In this document: positions 18,568 to 26,646 of the stretch, piece by piece | Numbering within the stretch: the stretch's first letter is position 1 | Layout: each line of letters opens with the position of its first letter | From: Pirellulales bacterium | GTDB lineage: Bacteria > Planctomycetota > Planctomycetia > Pirellulales > UBA7805 | Reading direction: 5' to 3' | DNA length: 47,570 nucleotides | Assembly (NCBI GenBank): GCA_030751095.1 | Contig: JASMGX010000005.1 | Coordinates: 1 to 47,570 of the forward strand | Notes under the pieces: model-generated | Databases searched by the model: none | What the model was told of the DNA's origin: nothing | The model's input: only the letters and a program-made list of their open reading frames with translations | Program-made: the position numbers and the translations under genes

Positions 18568-20175
18568 ATGCGACTCTTTCCACAAAAATCAGGATCTACC
18601 AATTCCACGACGATCCTTTTGTATGGATCTCTGGTGGTGTTGTTTTTGCTGGTCCTAACGCTCTGGCGGAGCGGTTCGGATCAAAGAGCTCCCGTATCGG
18701 AAAACACCAAAGAACCCACCGCGAACGCTGATTCCGATCGGCCGCTCTTTGTCTATTGCGCGGCCGGCATGCGTAAACCGATTGAAGAGATTGTTGCCGC
18801 CTACGGGCGGGAATACGGAGTCCCGATCCACCTGCAATATGGCGGATCCAACACACTCCTTGGCCAGCTTGAGGTGAGCCGCACCGGAGATCTCTACCTT
18901 GCTGCCGATGAAAGTTATACCCGCCAAGCCCAGCAGAAGGGTTTGGTTCAGGAACGACTCCCCGCGGCAAAGATTCGCCCCGTGATCGTCGTTAAGAAGG
19001 GTAATCCAAAAGGCGTGCAGGGCATTGCTGATTTAGCCGCTGGCAAGGTGAGGTATGCCCTCGGAGATCCGGATGCCGCGGCCATCGGTAAAAAAACCCG
19101 CAGCCTCCTCTCGGCCTCGGGCGACTGGCTCGCTGTCAAAGAAAACGCCACCGTCATCAAGCCAACGGTCACCGATGCGGCCAATGCCGTGAAGATCGGC
19201 AGCGTCGACGCCGCCATCGTCTGGGATGCCACCGCTGCACAATATCCCGAATTGATCGCCATTCGCGACCCGGCCCTCGATCGCGGCGCCGCGATCATCG
19301 AGATCGCGGTCACCTCGTTTGCCAAGGACCCCACCGCTGCCCTCCATTTTGCCCGATTCGTTGCCGCGGCCGACAAAGGGCTGACATCGTTTGCCGGTTG
19401 TGGAATCGAAACGGTCGACGGCGACCGGTGGGCCTCGCAGCCGGAAATAACCCTTTTCGCAGGTTCGGTCAATCGCCGCGCGATTGAACCGGCAATTCGT
19501 GCGTTTGAAGGCCGCGAAGGGGTCACCGTCAACACGGTCTATAACGGCTGCGGCATCCTGACAGCCCAGATGAGAGGCATGTACCAATCCAGGCAGGATG
19601 ATTTTCCGGATACCTATTTGGCCTGCGATGTCTACTATCTCGACACCGTAAAAGAATTATTCGAAAACCCGGTCAATATTTCCGACACCGACATTGTGCT
19701 CACCGTACAAAAAGGAAATCCCAAAAATATCCAAACGCTAAATGACCTCACGCGCGATGGTGTTCGGCTTGCCCTCGGTCAAGAGCAGCAGTGCACCATC
19801 GGGATACTCTCCCGCCGCCTGCTCGCAAGCCAGGGCCTTTACGAGAAGCTCGTGCAAAATGGGAATATCGTCACGGAAACTCCCACCTCTGCGCTGCTTG
19901 TCCCCAACGTCACCACAGGGGCTGCCGATGCAGCCCTCGCCTACTATTCGGACACCCTGGCCGAAAAAAATCGCCTCACCATCATCCCCATCGACTCCCC
20001 GCTCGCCAAGGCAATCCAGCCATTTAGCATCGCAAAGACCAGCCAGTACAAATACATGGGCCGCCGCCTTTTTGATGCGATTGCCGCCTCGCAGGACGAT
20101 TTCATCGCGGCGGGATTCAACTGGCGACTCGGCGACCGGACGGGTCCGTTAAAACCTGAAGAGTCCGGCAATTAG
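18568..20175 (+). CDS. modA: Tandem ModA-like substrate-binding protein (two fused oxyanion-binding domains), membrane-anchored
   Basis: This 535-residue protein has an N-terminal hydrophobic anchor (about 15-37) and then two complete ModA-type periplasmic binding domains in one chain. Domain 1 (about 60-295) begins LFVYCAAGMRKPIEEIV and includes GGSNTLLGQLEVSRTGDLYL and VVKKGNPKGVQGIADLA. Domain 2 (about 308-525) begins ITLFAGSVNRRAIEPAI and includes YNGCGILTAQMRGMYQSR and TVQKGNPKNIQTLNDLTRDG. The matching landmarks show an internal duplication that has since diverged. Ordinary ModA is about 250 residues. The open frame extends 45 codons upstream but reads as non-membrane sequence; the ATG at 18568 gives a sensible anchor, although no Shine-Dalgarno is seen. 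The permease gene follows after 34 bases. Molybdate or tungstate specificity is inferred from family and neighbours. Confidence 0.85.
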   Translation: MRLFPQKSGSTNSTTILLYGSLVVLFLLVLTLWRSGSDQRAPVSENTKEPTANADSDRPLFVYCAAGMRKPIEEIVAAYGREYGVPIHLQYGGSNTLLGQLEVSRTGDLYLAADESYTRQAQQKGLVQERLPAAKIRPVIVVKKGNPKGVQGIADLAAGKVRYALGDPDAAAIGKKTRSLLSASGDWLAVKENATVIKPTVTDAANAVKIGSVDAAIVWDATAAQYPELIAIRDPALDRGAAIIEIAVTSFAKDPTAALHFARFVAAADKGLTSFAGCGIETVDGDRWASQPEITLFAGSVNRRAIEPAIRAFEGREGVTVNTVYNGCGILTAQMRGMYQSRQDDFPDTYLACDVYYLDTVKELFENPVNISDTDIVLTVQKGNPKNIQTLNDLTRDGVRLALGQEQQCTIGILSRRLLASQGLYEKLVQNGNIVTETPTSALLVPNVTTGAADAALAYYSDTLAEKNRLTIIPIDSPLAKAIQPFSIAKTSQYKYMGRRLFDAIAASQDDFIAAGFNWRLGDRTGPLKPEESGN

Positions 20176-20209
20176 GGCAACTGCCAATTCTAGCGGAGAG
20201 CATTCTGTT

Positions 20210-21634
20210 TTGTCTCATATCGATGTTACCCTTAGCGATCCACCTCGCCGCGCCGGAGCAAACCGGTTTTTCTTTTTTGCGCTAGGCACGATTGGCGGCA
20301 CCTACGTGCTGCTGATCCTCATGCTTCTCGGGGCAGATGTCGTCTACCTCTTTAGCGGTCGCAGCAGCGAAGAGGTTGTTGTCGATTTTTCGGTAGATGC
20401 AAATCGAACCCGTATTCAAGGCGGCGAGAGTCCGTCCGATCGCTTTGCAAAGTATGGATTATCATTCGCCAGTGCCGCGGACGAACGTTCTCTGACATTT
20501 CTTGACAGTTCCGATCCTGGCGCGTTTGAAGCATTCGGCACACCACATGAAGATTTTGGCGGTACCGGTCGCGGCGCCGGTGGTCGACGGGGCGAGCAGA
20601 CAGAGAACGACCGGCCACTCGGTAATGTACTGCTGCTTACTGAGGATAACGCACCGAGCGGTGGCACCATCACACTGAACTGGAAACAACCGGTCGAGTT
20701 GGATCGCCTCACCATCCTCAATGCCCGGCAGGGGGCATCGCTGCGGGCATTTTCTTCCGATGGAAAACTCGCCATCGAGAGAGAACTGGCAACAACCGGT
20801 CCATCGAGTGTGCTCTCTGTGCACCTCGGCATCAAGAATATTTCCCGGCTTGATGTCGCGTTGCCTGATGGCGGCGCACTTGCCGATGTCGCCTTTTTCT
20901 GGAACGGCCGACTCCTTGCCGACTGGGAGGCGGCACATCCGATCCTGGCCGCTGTTGCGTACAACCCGATCACCAATGCACTGGCAAAACCTGAAATCCA
21001 GCATTCCATCTACCTGAGTCTCGTCTCCTGCACCATCACCACCATCCTGTCCCTCTGGACGGCCGTCCCCTTAGGCTACCTTCTTTCCAGGCATCGTTTT
21101 TTCGGTCGCGATTTTATCGACGCGGTGCTCGACATACCGATCGTGCTTCCACCGCTCGTGGTGGGGCTGAGCCTCCTGATCCTGTTCCAGTTCTTCCCGG
21201 CGACACTCCGCGAGGCGGTCATCTACAAAGTTCCCGCCGTTATTCTCGCCCAATATGCTGTTGCCTGCGCGTTTGCTGTACGCACGATGCGCGCGACCTT
21301 TGACCAGATCGACTCCCGCCGGGAGATGGTCGCACTCACACTCGGCTGCAGCCGGGCGAGCGCATTTATGCACATCGTACTCCCCGAGTGCCGCCGCGGC
21401 ATGCTCACCGCGGGCACCCTCGCCTGGGCGCGGGCGCTGGGCGAATTCGGCCCGCTCCTTATTTTTGCCGGAGCCACGAGAAACAAGACGGAGGTACTTT
21501 CGACGACCGTCTTTTTGGAACTAAGTGTTGGCGACCTGGGAGCGGCGGTTGCCGTTTCGATGATCATGGTCGTCTCTGCGATCATCGTCCTCGTTTTGGC
21601 AAGGCTATGGGGAACCCGTACCCTATCGATTTGA
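20210..21634 (+). CDS. modB: ModB-like ABC permease with a ~200-residue extracytoplasmic insertion after TM1
   Basis: This 474-residue membrane protein has a first transmembrane segment at about 20-48 and a long hydrophilic section at about 50-255. A ModB-type permease core follows at about 262-470, with membrane segments around IYLSLVSCTITTILSLW, DIPIVLPPLVVGLSLLIL and AVAVSMIMVVSAIIVLVLA. The ATPase-coupling and gate region reads ARALGEFGPLLIFAGATRNK, diagnostic of molybdate/sulfate permeases. The insert has GTPHEDFGGTGRGAGGRRG and LGNVLLLTEDNAPSGGTITL, a style seen in extracellular jelly-roll domains. Standard ModB is about 220-230 residues. The start is TTG with GGAGAG nine bases upstream; no in-frame ATG occurs before TM1. 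The ATPase gene follows after 21 bases. Confidence 0.82.
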   Translation: MSHIDVTLSDPPRRAGANRFFFFALGTIGGTYVLLILMLLGADVVYLFSGRSSEEVVVDFSVDANRTRIQGGESPSDRFAKYGLSFASAADERSLTFLDSSDPGAFEAFGTPHEDFGGTGRGAGGRRGEQTENDRPLGNVLLLTEDNAPSGGTITLNWKQPVELDRLTILNARQGASLRAFSSDGKLAIERELATTGPSSVLSVHLGIKNISRLDVALPDGGALADVAFFWNGRLLADWEAAHPILAAVAYNPITNALAKPEIQHSIYLSLVSCTITTILSLWTAVPLGYLLSRHRFFGRDFIDAVLDIPIVLPPLVVGLSLLILFQFFPATLREAVIYKVPAVILAQYAVACAFAVRTMRATFDQIDSRREMVALTLGCSRASAFMHIVLPECRRGMLTAGTLAWARALGEFGPLLIFAGATRNKTEVLSTTVFLELSVGDLGAAVAVSMIMVVSAIIVLVLARLWGTRTLSI

Positions 21635-21655
21635 AATGCGTCTGGAGAATTGTTC

Positions 21656-22306
21656 TTGATTACAATCGATCGTGTTACCATCCGAGCGGGTGACTTCCAT
21701 TTGGAAAATGCCTCTCTCTCGGTACCGACAGGCAGCTACGCGGTTCTGATGGGCAGAACCGGCTCGGGCAAAACATCGCTCCTAGAAGCGGTTGCCGGCC
21801 TCAAGGCGATTGTTTCAGGCCGCATCTTTTTAGGCGACCGCGATGTGACTGCGTGCACACCGGCAGAACGACATATCGGCTATGTACCACAGGACGGTGC
21901 TCTTTTTGAGCATATGAACGTTCGTGAACATCTGGCATTCGCGCTCAAGATACGCAAGGCGGCACCATCCCACATCGCCCACCGGGTTGAACACCTTGCA
22001 GGGATGCTGGAAATCGAACCGTTGCTTTCCCGCTCGATCCACGGACTCAGCGGCGGTGAAAAACAACGCGTCGCGCTTGGCAGGGCACTGTCGTTTTACC
22101 CGAAGATCCTACTTCTCGATGAACCCCTCAGCGCTCTCGACGAACCGACCCGCAGACAGATGCACACCCTTCTGAACCATGTGAAAGAGGAGACGGGGGT
22201 CACGACATTGCATGTAACGCACCAAATGTTTGATGTCGAACATCTTGCGGACTGTATCTTCAGGCTCGATGAGGGCAAAATCGTGCGCGATGCCCTACCC
22301 GGATAG
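21656..22306 (+). CDS. modC: ModC-like ABC transporter ATPase, short form without a regulatory domain
   Basis: This 216-residue nucleotide-binding subunit should power the ModB-like permease. Walker A is GRTGSGKTS (about 33-41), the Q-loop VPQDGALF, the signature LSGGEKQR, Walker B ILLLDEP followed by LSALDEP (D-loop), and the switch His sits in HVTHQ. Classical ModC is about 350 residues with a C-terminal TOBE/Mop oxyanion-binding domain. That domain is absent, so trans-inhibition by intracellular oxyanion through it is unlikely. The start is the TTG at 21656, eight bases after GGAG, giving the typical MITIDRV opening; another TTG two codons upstream is less well spaced. It closes the six-gene run, with 112 bases before the next promoter region. 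Confidence 0.85.
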   Translation: MITIDRVTIRAGDFHLENASLSVPTGSYAVLMGRTGSGKTSLLEAVAGLKAIVSGRIFLGDRDVTACTPAERHIGYVPQDGALFEHMNVREHLAFALKIRKAAPSHIAHRVEHLAGMLEIEPLLSRSIHGLSGGEKQRVALGRALSFYPKILLLDEPLSALDEPTRRQMHTLLNHVKEETGVTTLHVTHQMFDVEHLADCIFRLDEGKIVRDALPG

Positions 22307-22418
22307 ATTGGCGCACGATCCCGCTTGGCGGGACTCGAAATGAACCGACCCGGGCGGCTATACTATTCCCTTTCCCGCCCCACATCAAAAACCTCATTGC
22401 CTTCTGGAGCATCCGGAC

Positions 22419-23981
22419 ATGAAACTATTTTCCACACTGCTCGTTGCGTCAATCCTTCCGCTTCTCTGCCAGGCACCCGTTCGTGGAGAGGTCAAGCTGC
22501 CCAACATTTTTGGGCCGCACATGGTTTTGCAGCAGCAGCAGCCAATCCGCGTGTTCGGCTCTGCCGATCCGGGCGAAAAGGTAACCGTATCTTTTGCGGG
22601 GAAAAAGGGCACGGCGACTGCCGGCACCGATCGGCGGTGGCAAGTCACGCTGCCCGCCATGCAGGCGAGCAACAAACCGCAGAACATGGCGATCGAGGGC
22701 AAAAACCGGATTCAACTCACAGACATCCTCATTGGCGAGGTCTGGATTTGCAGCGGACAATCCAATATGGAATGGTGGCTGCAAAACAGCGCTAACGCAA
22801 AAAAGGAAATCGCTGCTGCCGATTATCCCGAAATCCGGCTCTTCGATGTGACCGGCCACACCATGCACCGCGAAGCGCAGGCGAACACCACCGGGAGATG
22901 GAAGCTGTGCAAACCGGCGACGGCCCGCAGCTTCTCAGCGGTCGGATATTTCTTTGGCCGGGATCTTTATCAAAAAACCAACGTTCCCATCGGCCTGGTC
23001 GGCTCGAACTGGGGCGGCACCAAGATCGAACCCTGGACGACGGTCGATGGCTTTGCATCTGTCCCGGAACTGAAGCATTACAGCGATGGCCTCAAAAAGC
23101 TCGACCTCTCCACCCGGGAAGGCAAAGAACATCACCGGGAATATCTCGACCGGCTCACACAGTGGATCTCCAAGGCCCACGAGAAAGTAAACCGCAATGA
23201 GCCGACCGGCTCGCCGCCAACGCCACCGAGCCTGCACGACCTCGACGGTGCGACCGCCATCTACAATTCCATGGTCCACGGCCTGGCCCCCTACAGCCTT
23301 CGCGGGGCAATCTGGTATCAGGGAGAATCGAACGGCGATGAGGGCGAAAGCTATTACCACAAGATGCGAGCCCTCATCAACGGCTGGCGCAAGGCGTTCC
23401 AAAACCCAGAACTCGCATTCTATTTTGTACAACTCGCAAATTACCGCGAGGGCAACAAGCCCGAGGAGCGTTGGGCACCCCTTCGTGAGGCCCAACGTAA
23501 AACGCTCCGCGTCCCACATACCGGAATGGCGGTCACTACGGACATCGGCAATCCCGCCGATATCCATCCCCGCAACAAACAGGATGTCGGACGACGCCTG
23601 GCCCTCTGGGCCCTGCGCGACATCCACAAGCAAGACGTGACTCCGTCGGGCCCCCTCTTTCGCGAACTGAAGATTGAGGGCAATACAGCCCGCGTTCTAT
23701 TCGACTATGCTCCCAATGGACTCATGGTCGGAAAAAAGAAGGGGTTGGCTCCCACCCGCGAAGTAAAAGATGGGAAGCTGAGCGATTTCCTCATCGCCGG
23801 CGCGGACAAAAAATGGCATCCGGCGAATGCAACGATCGACGGCAACGATGTTCTCCTCTCCTGCCCCAGCGTGCCAAAACCGATCGCCGTCCGGTACGCT
23901 TTTCGCCAGAACCCGCAAGGGGCAAACCTGTATAATACAGAAGGCCTTCCTGCTTCACCGTTCCGTTCTGATAGCTGGTAA
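22419..23981 (+). CDS. Sialate O-acetylesterase-family secreted esterase
   Basis: This 520-residue exported enzyme of the SGNH superfamily resembles sialate O-acetylesterases, which remove acetyl groups from sugars. A signal peptide (about 1-23) is followed by a beta-sandwich start (VKLPNIFGPHMVLQQQQPIR). The catalytic block GEVWICSGQSNMEW carries the nucleophile Ser of GQSN, VGSNWGGTKIEPW carries the second block, and the His block DIGNPADIHPRNKQDVGRRL the rest. AIWYQGESN is also typical. The C-terminal part is another beta-sandwich. A TATACT -10-like box at 22359-22364 lies 54 bases before the ATG, so the gene may have its own promoter. In planctomycetes such enzymes accompany polysaccharide degradation; the natural substrate may not be sialic acid. 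Confidence 0.92.
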   Translation: MKLFSTLLVASILPLLCQAPVRGEVKLPNIFGPHMVLQQQQPIRVFGSADPGEKVTVSFAGKKGTATAGTDRRWQVTLPAMQASNKPQNMAIEGKNRIQLTDILIGEVWICSGQSNMEWWLQNSANAKKEIAAADYPEIRLFDVTGHTMHREAQANTTGRWKLCKPATARSFSAVGYFFGRDLYQKTNVPIGLVGSNWGGTKIEPWTTVDGFASVPELKHYSDGLKKLDLSTREGKEHHREYLDRLTQWISKAHEKVNRNEPTGSPPTPPSLHDLDGATAIYNSMVHGLAPYSLRGAIWYQGESNGDEGESYYHKMRALINGWRKAFQNPELAFYFVQLANYREGNKPEERWAPLREAQRKTLRVPHTGMAVTTDIGNPADIHPRNKQDVGRRLALWALRDIHKQDVTPSGPLFRELKIEGNTARVLFDYAPNGLMVGKKKGLAPTREVKDGKLSDFLIAGADKKWHPANATIDGNDVLLSCPSVPKPIAVRYAFRQNPQGANLYNTEGLPASPFRSDSW

Positions 23982-24154
23982 CAGGCTGTTTTCTCGCGGC
24001 AGCGAAGGCTAAGCTTGTGAGGCGAACCGCACTTAGGTTATGGTGTGAGTAGGTCAGAACCGCCTGATGGCGCTAAAGACCCCCTCCAAAGACACCCACC
24101 TCCCACTCCACGACAACTACAATAACAGGCCACTAGAACAACAGGACTCCGACG

Positions 24155-25501
24155 ATGACGAAAAAGCCTTCTGCCACACGCCGTGACTTTCTCAAAAAAT
24201 CGGCCGCCGCCTCAGCACTTGCTGCAAGTTCGGTACCCTATTTCAGCTGGAGCGAGCCTGTTTTTGCCAACAACTCTCCCAACGATCGGCCGAATATCGG
24301 TTGCATTGGAACCGGGAGCATGGGGTCGGGAGATGCGATCGACCATGGCCATTTCGGAAACATTGTGGCCGTCTGCGATGTTGATTCACGGCGTAGTGAA
24401 AAAGCCAAACACCACGACCGGATCGGCAAGGGCAAGGCCGTCGCCTACAAAGACTATCGCAAGGTACTCGACCGGGACGACATCGACACGGTAAGCATCG
24501 TCACACCGGACCATTGGCACATAAAAATTGCAGTCGAAGCGCTGCAGGCCGGGAAACATGTTTTTTGTCAGAAACCGCTTACGCTCACGCTCGAAGAGAA
24601 CAAGATCATCCGCGATGCCTGCAAAAAACATGACGACCAGATATTCTTTGTCGGCACGCAACAGCGAAGCAGTCGTCGCCTCTTCATGCGTGCGGTAAAT
24701 ATGGTCCAGAAGGGCTTGCTCGGCGACATTCAAAAAGTGACCGTGGGCATTGATGGAAGCCCGACGGGAGGACCGTTTCCCCTAGCGGACGCTCCGAAGG
24801 AACTCGACTGGGAGATGTGGCTCGGTCAAGCTCCGCTCGTCGATTACCGCGAGAAACGATGCCACTACCAATTTCGATGGTGGTATGAGTATTCGGGCGG
24901 CAAATTTACCGACTGGGGCGCACATCATGTCGACATCGCCACCTGGGCCCTCCAGCAGGACCAGGAGGGAATGGGCCCCGTCGAAATTGACGGCACCGCC
25001 GCAGTGCATCCTGTCGACTACAAGGACGGCCATGCAACCGTCGATGATCATTACAACGCCTCCCACGACTTTTCGATTCCCTGCCGTTTCGCCAATGGCG
25101 TCGAGATGGTCGTCACGAGCAAACCGCCCAACGGCGTTCTGTTTGAGGGGACCAAAGGCCGCATGTTTGTCAATCGCGGCAAGATCGTCGGCAAGCCGAT
25201 TGATGAAGATTGGGATGCGGGCCACTACGGACAGGATGATCTAACGCGACTCTACAAGGGCAAACCGCACGAATGGCACAAAGCCAATTTTTATCGTTCG
25301 ATCCGGGACGGCGGATTGCCGGTCTCTGATGTTTTCAGCCACGTGCAGGCGATGAACACCTGCCATCTCTGCACGATCGCCGCTCGCCTGGGCCGAAAAA
25401 TCCAATGGGATCCCGCAGCGGAGCAGATTGTTGGCGATGAGCTGGCTGCCTCGTTTGTCTCGCGGACTCCGCGGGCAGGTTATGAGATCCCGCGCGTCTG
25501 A
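24155..25501 (+). CDS. Tat-exported Gfo/Idh/MocA-family NAD(P)-dependent oxidoreductase
   Basis: This 448-residue oxidoreductase has a twin-arginine signal (TRRDFLKKSAAASALAA) at the N-terminus, as usual for planctomycete members. The Rossmann fold starts with NIGCIGTGSMGSGDAID (about 47-63) and continues with VAVCDVDSRRSEKAK. The substrate-binding signature appears as VSIVTPDHWHIKIAVEAL and GKHVFCQKPLTL, where Lys of QKP is the catalytic lysine equivalent. The C-terminal alpha/beta domain includes FRWWYEYSGGKFTDWGAHHVD, typical of the exported group. Substrates are generally sugars or cyclitols; the cofactor is probably bound before Tat export. It stands 173 bases after the esterase and is closed by a strong intrinsic terminator. 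Confidence 0.93.
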   Translation: MTKKPSATRRDFLKKSAAASALAASSVPYFSWSEPVFANNSPNDRPNIGCIGTGSMGSGDAIDHGHFGNIVAVCDVDSRRSEKAKHHDRIGKGKAVAYKDYRKVLDRDDIDTVSIVTPDHWHIKIAVEALQAGKHVFCQKPLTLTLEENKIIRDACKKHDDQIFFVGTQQRSSRRLFMRAVNMVQKGLLGDIQKVTVGIDGSPTGGPFPLADAPKELDWEMWLGQAPLVDYREKRCHYQFRWWYEYSGGKFTDWGAHHVDIATWALQQDQEGMGPVEIDGTAAVHPVDYKDGHATVDDHYNASHDFSIPCRFANGVEMVVTSKPPNGVLFEGTKGRMFVNRGKIVGKPIDEDWDAGHYGQDDLTRLYKGKPHEWHKANFYRSIRDGGLPVSDVFSHVQAMNTCHLCTIAARLGRKIQWDPAAEQIVGDELAASFVSRTPRAGYEIPRV

Positions 25502-25523
25502 GCTCCGATAACGATCGCTTCAC

Positions 25524-25559
25524 GACAACCTCCCGCCAAGGGCTGGGGGTTGTCTTTTT
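25524..25559 (+). terminator. Intrinsic terminator after the Gfo/Idh/MocA gene
   Basis: GACAACC (25524-25530) pairs with GGTTGTC (25548-25554), extended by CCC/GGG inside, and is followed by TTTTT (25555-25559). This is a clear rho-independent terminator 22 bases after the stop. It separates the upstream gene from the molybdenum-domain gene and argues that the latter has its own promoter. Confidence 0.8.
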
Positions 25560-25614
25560 GCGCAGAATCGACGCCTCCTTCTGCCACCTGGGGCTCTCGT
25601 GTACAACAGGTCGC

Positions 25615-26646
25615 ATGTCAGAGACCCAGCACGAGCGGATACCTCCCGGCCAACAACTGCTTCGAGCAGGTCGCTGGCCTGCGGTCGGCGAATCGGCGCC
25701 CGCCGGGGACGATGGCGATTGGACGCTTTCTCTGCGCGGCCTGTTTCGCGAGCCCCGATCCATCACGCTTCGCGAATTATCGAGCCAGCCCCAGGTCGAT
25801 TCCTCGATCGACATCCACTGCGTAACCCGCTGGAGCCGCCTCAATATTCCCTTTCGCGGCATTCCGCTCAATCAACTACTTGCCGATGAACATATTCTTC
25901 CGGAGGCCGCGTACGTTTCGTTCATTGCGAGAAGCGAGCGGGCCCATTCGAGCAGCGTTCCGCTGGCTGTAGCGCGAAAGAGCCTGCTCGCGCTCGAGGC
26001 GGAGGGCAAACCCCTTTCGCGTGAGCACGGTGGCCCGCTTCGCGTCGTTGTACCCGATAAATATTTTTACAAGAGCGTCAAATGGCTCGAGCAGATTGAA
26101 CTTCTCCGTGAGGATCGCCTCGGTTACTGGGAGGCCGATGCCGGCTACCACAACGGGGCCGACCCCTGGCGGGAGGAGCGCTACGTTGCACCCGCCATCA
26201 GCAAACAGCAGGCGGTGCGCCTCATGGCAGAACGCGATTTTTCCCGCGAGGATCTAATGGGCATCGATGCGAGCGGCCGCGAGTTGAGAGGCTTGCGCGC
26301 TCGTGCTGCGCTCTTGCGAAATGCCAACTTCCAAAATGCGACCTTGTGCGACGCCGACTTTACCGGATCCAATCTGGCCAACGCCCACTTTCAGGGCGCC
26401 GATTTGCAACGGGCCGTGTTTGAAGACGCAGATCTGGAGGGCGCGAACCTAGCCGGCGCGGACCTTCGCGGCGCAGCGCTCACCGGAGCCTCGCTCTTCG
26501 GGGCAACATTTTTTGAAGAGGCGACCGACTCTGCCCCGGCTCGTGCCGCCCTGCTGGATGCATCGACGAAACTTGCGGCGGACCAGATTTCGCTTTTGGC
26601 TGACGACCAGGAGCAATACTTAAGACAGTTTATCACCGTTTCATGA
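25615..26646 (+). CDS. Sulfite-oxidase-fold molybdopterin-binding protein fused to C-terminal pentapeptide repeats
   Basis: This 343-residue protein has no signal peptide. Residues about 25-190 match the oxidoreductase molybdopterin-binding (SUOX) domain: WTLSLRGLFREPRSITLREL, then IHCVTRWSRLNIPFRGIPL with the presumed Mo-ligand Cys69, and SVPLAVARKSLLALEAEGKPLSREHGGPLRVVVPDKYFYKSVKWL, split here only by description, where the closing PDKYFYKSVKW is family-typical. From about 226 to 300 there are pentapeptide repeats (for example ADLQRAVFEDADLEGANLAG). The fusion is unusual. An upstream TTG overlaps the terminator, so the ATG at 25615 is chosen; only a weak CAGG precedes it. The stop overlaps the next ATG in ATGA. 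The reaction is unknown; the Cys supports a Moco-bound enzyme. Confidence 0.83.
   Translation: MSETQHERIPPGQQLLRAGRWPAVGESAPAGDDGDWTLSLRGLFREPRSITLRELSSQPQVDSSIDIHCVTRWSRLNIPFRGIPLNQLLADEHILPEAAYVSFIARSERAHSSSVPLAVARKSLLALEAEGKPLSREHGGPLRVVVPDKYFYKSVKWLEQIELLREDRLGYWEADAGYHNGADPWREERYVAPAISKQQAVRLMAERDFSREDLMGIDASGRELRGLRARAALLRNANFQNATLCDADFTGSNLANAHFQGADLQRAVFEDADLEGANLAGADLRGAALTGASLFGATFFEEATDSAPARAALLDASTKLAADQISLLADDQEQYLRQFITVS

Noticed and set aside
22319..22333. Hairpin TCCCGC-TTG-GCGGGA after the ModC-like gene
   Set aside because: No T run follows, so it is not a convincing intrinsic terminator.
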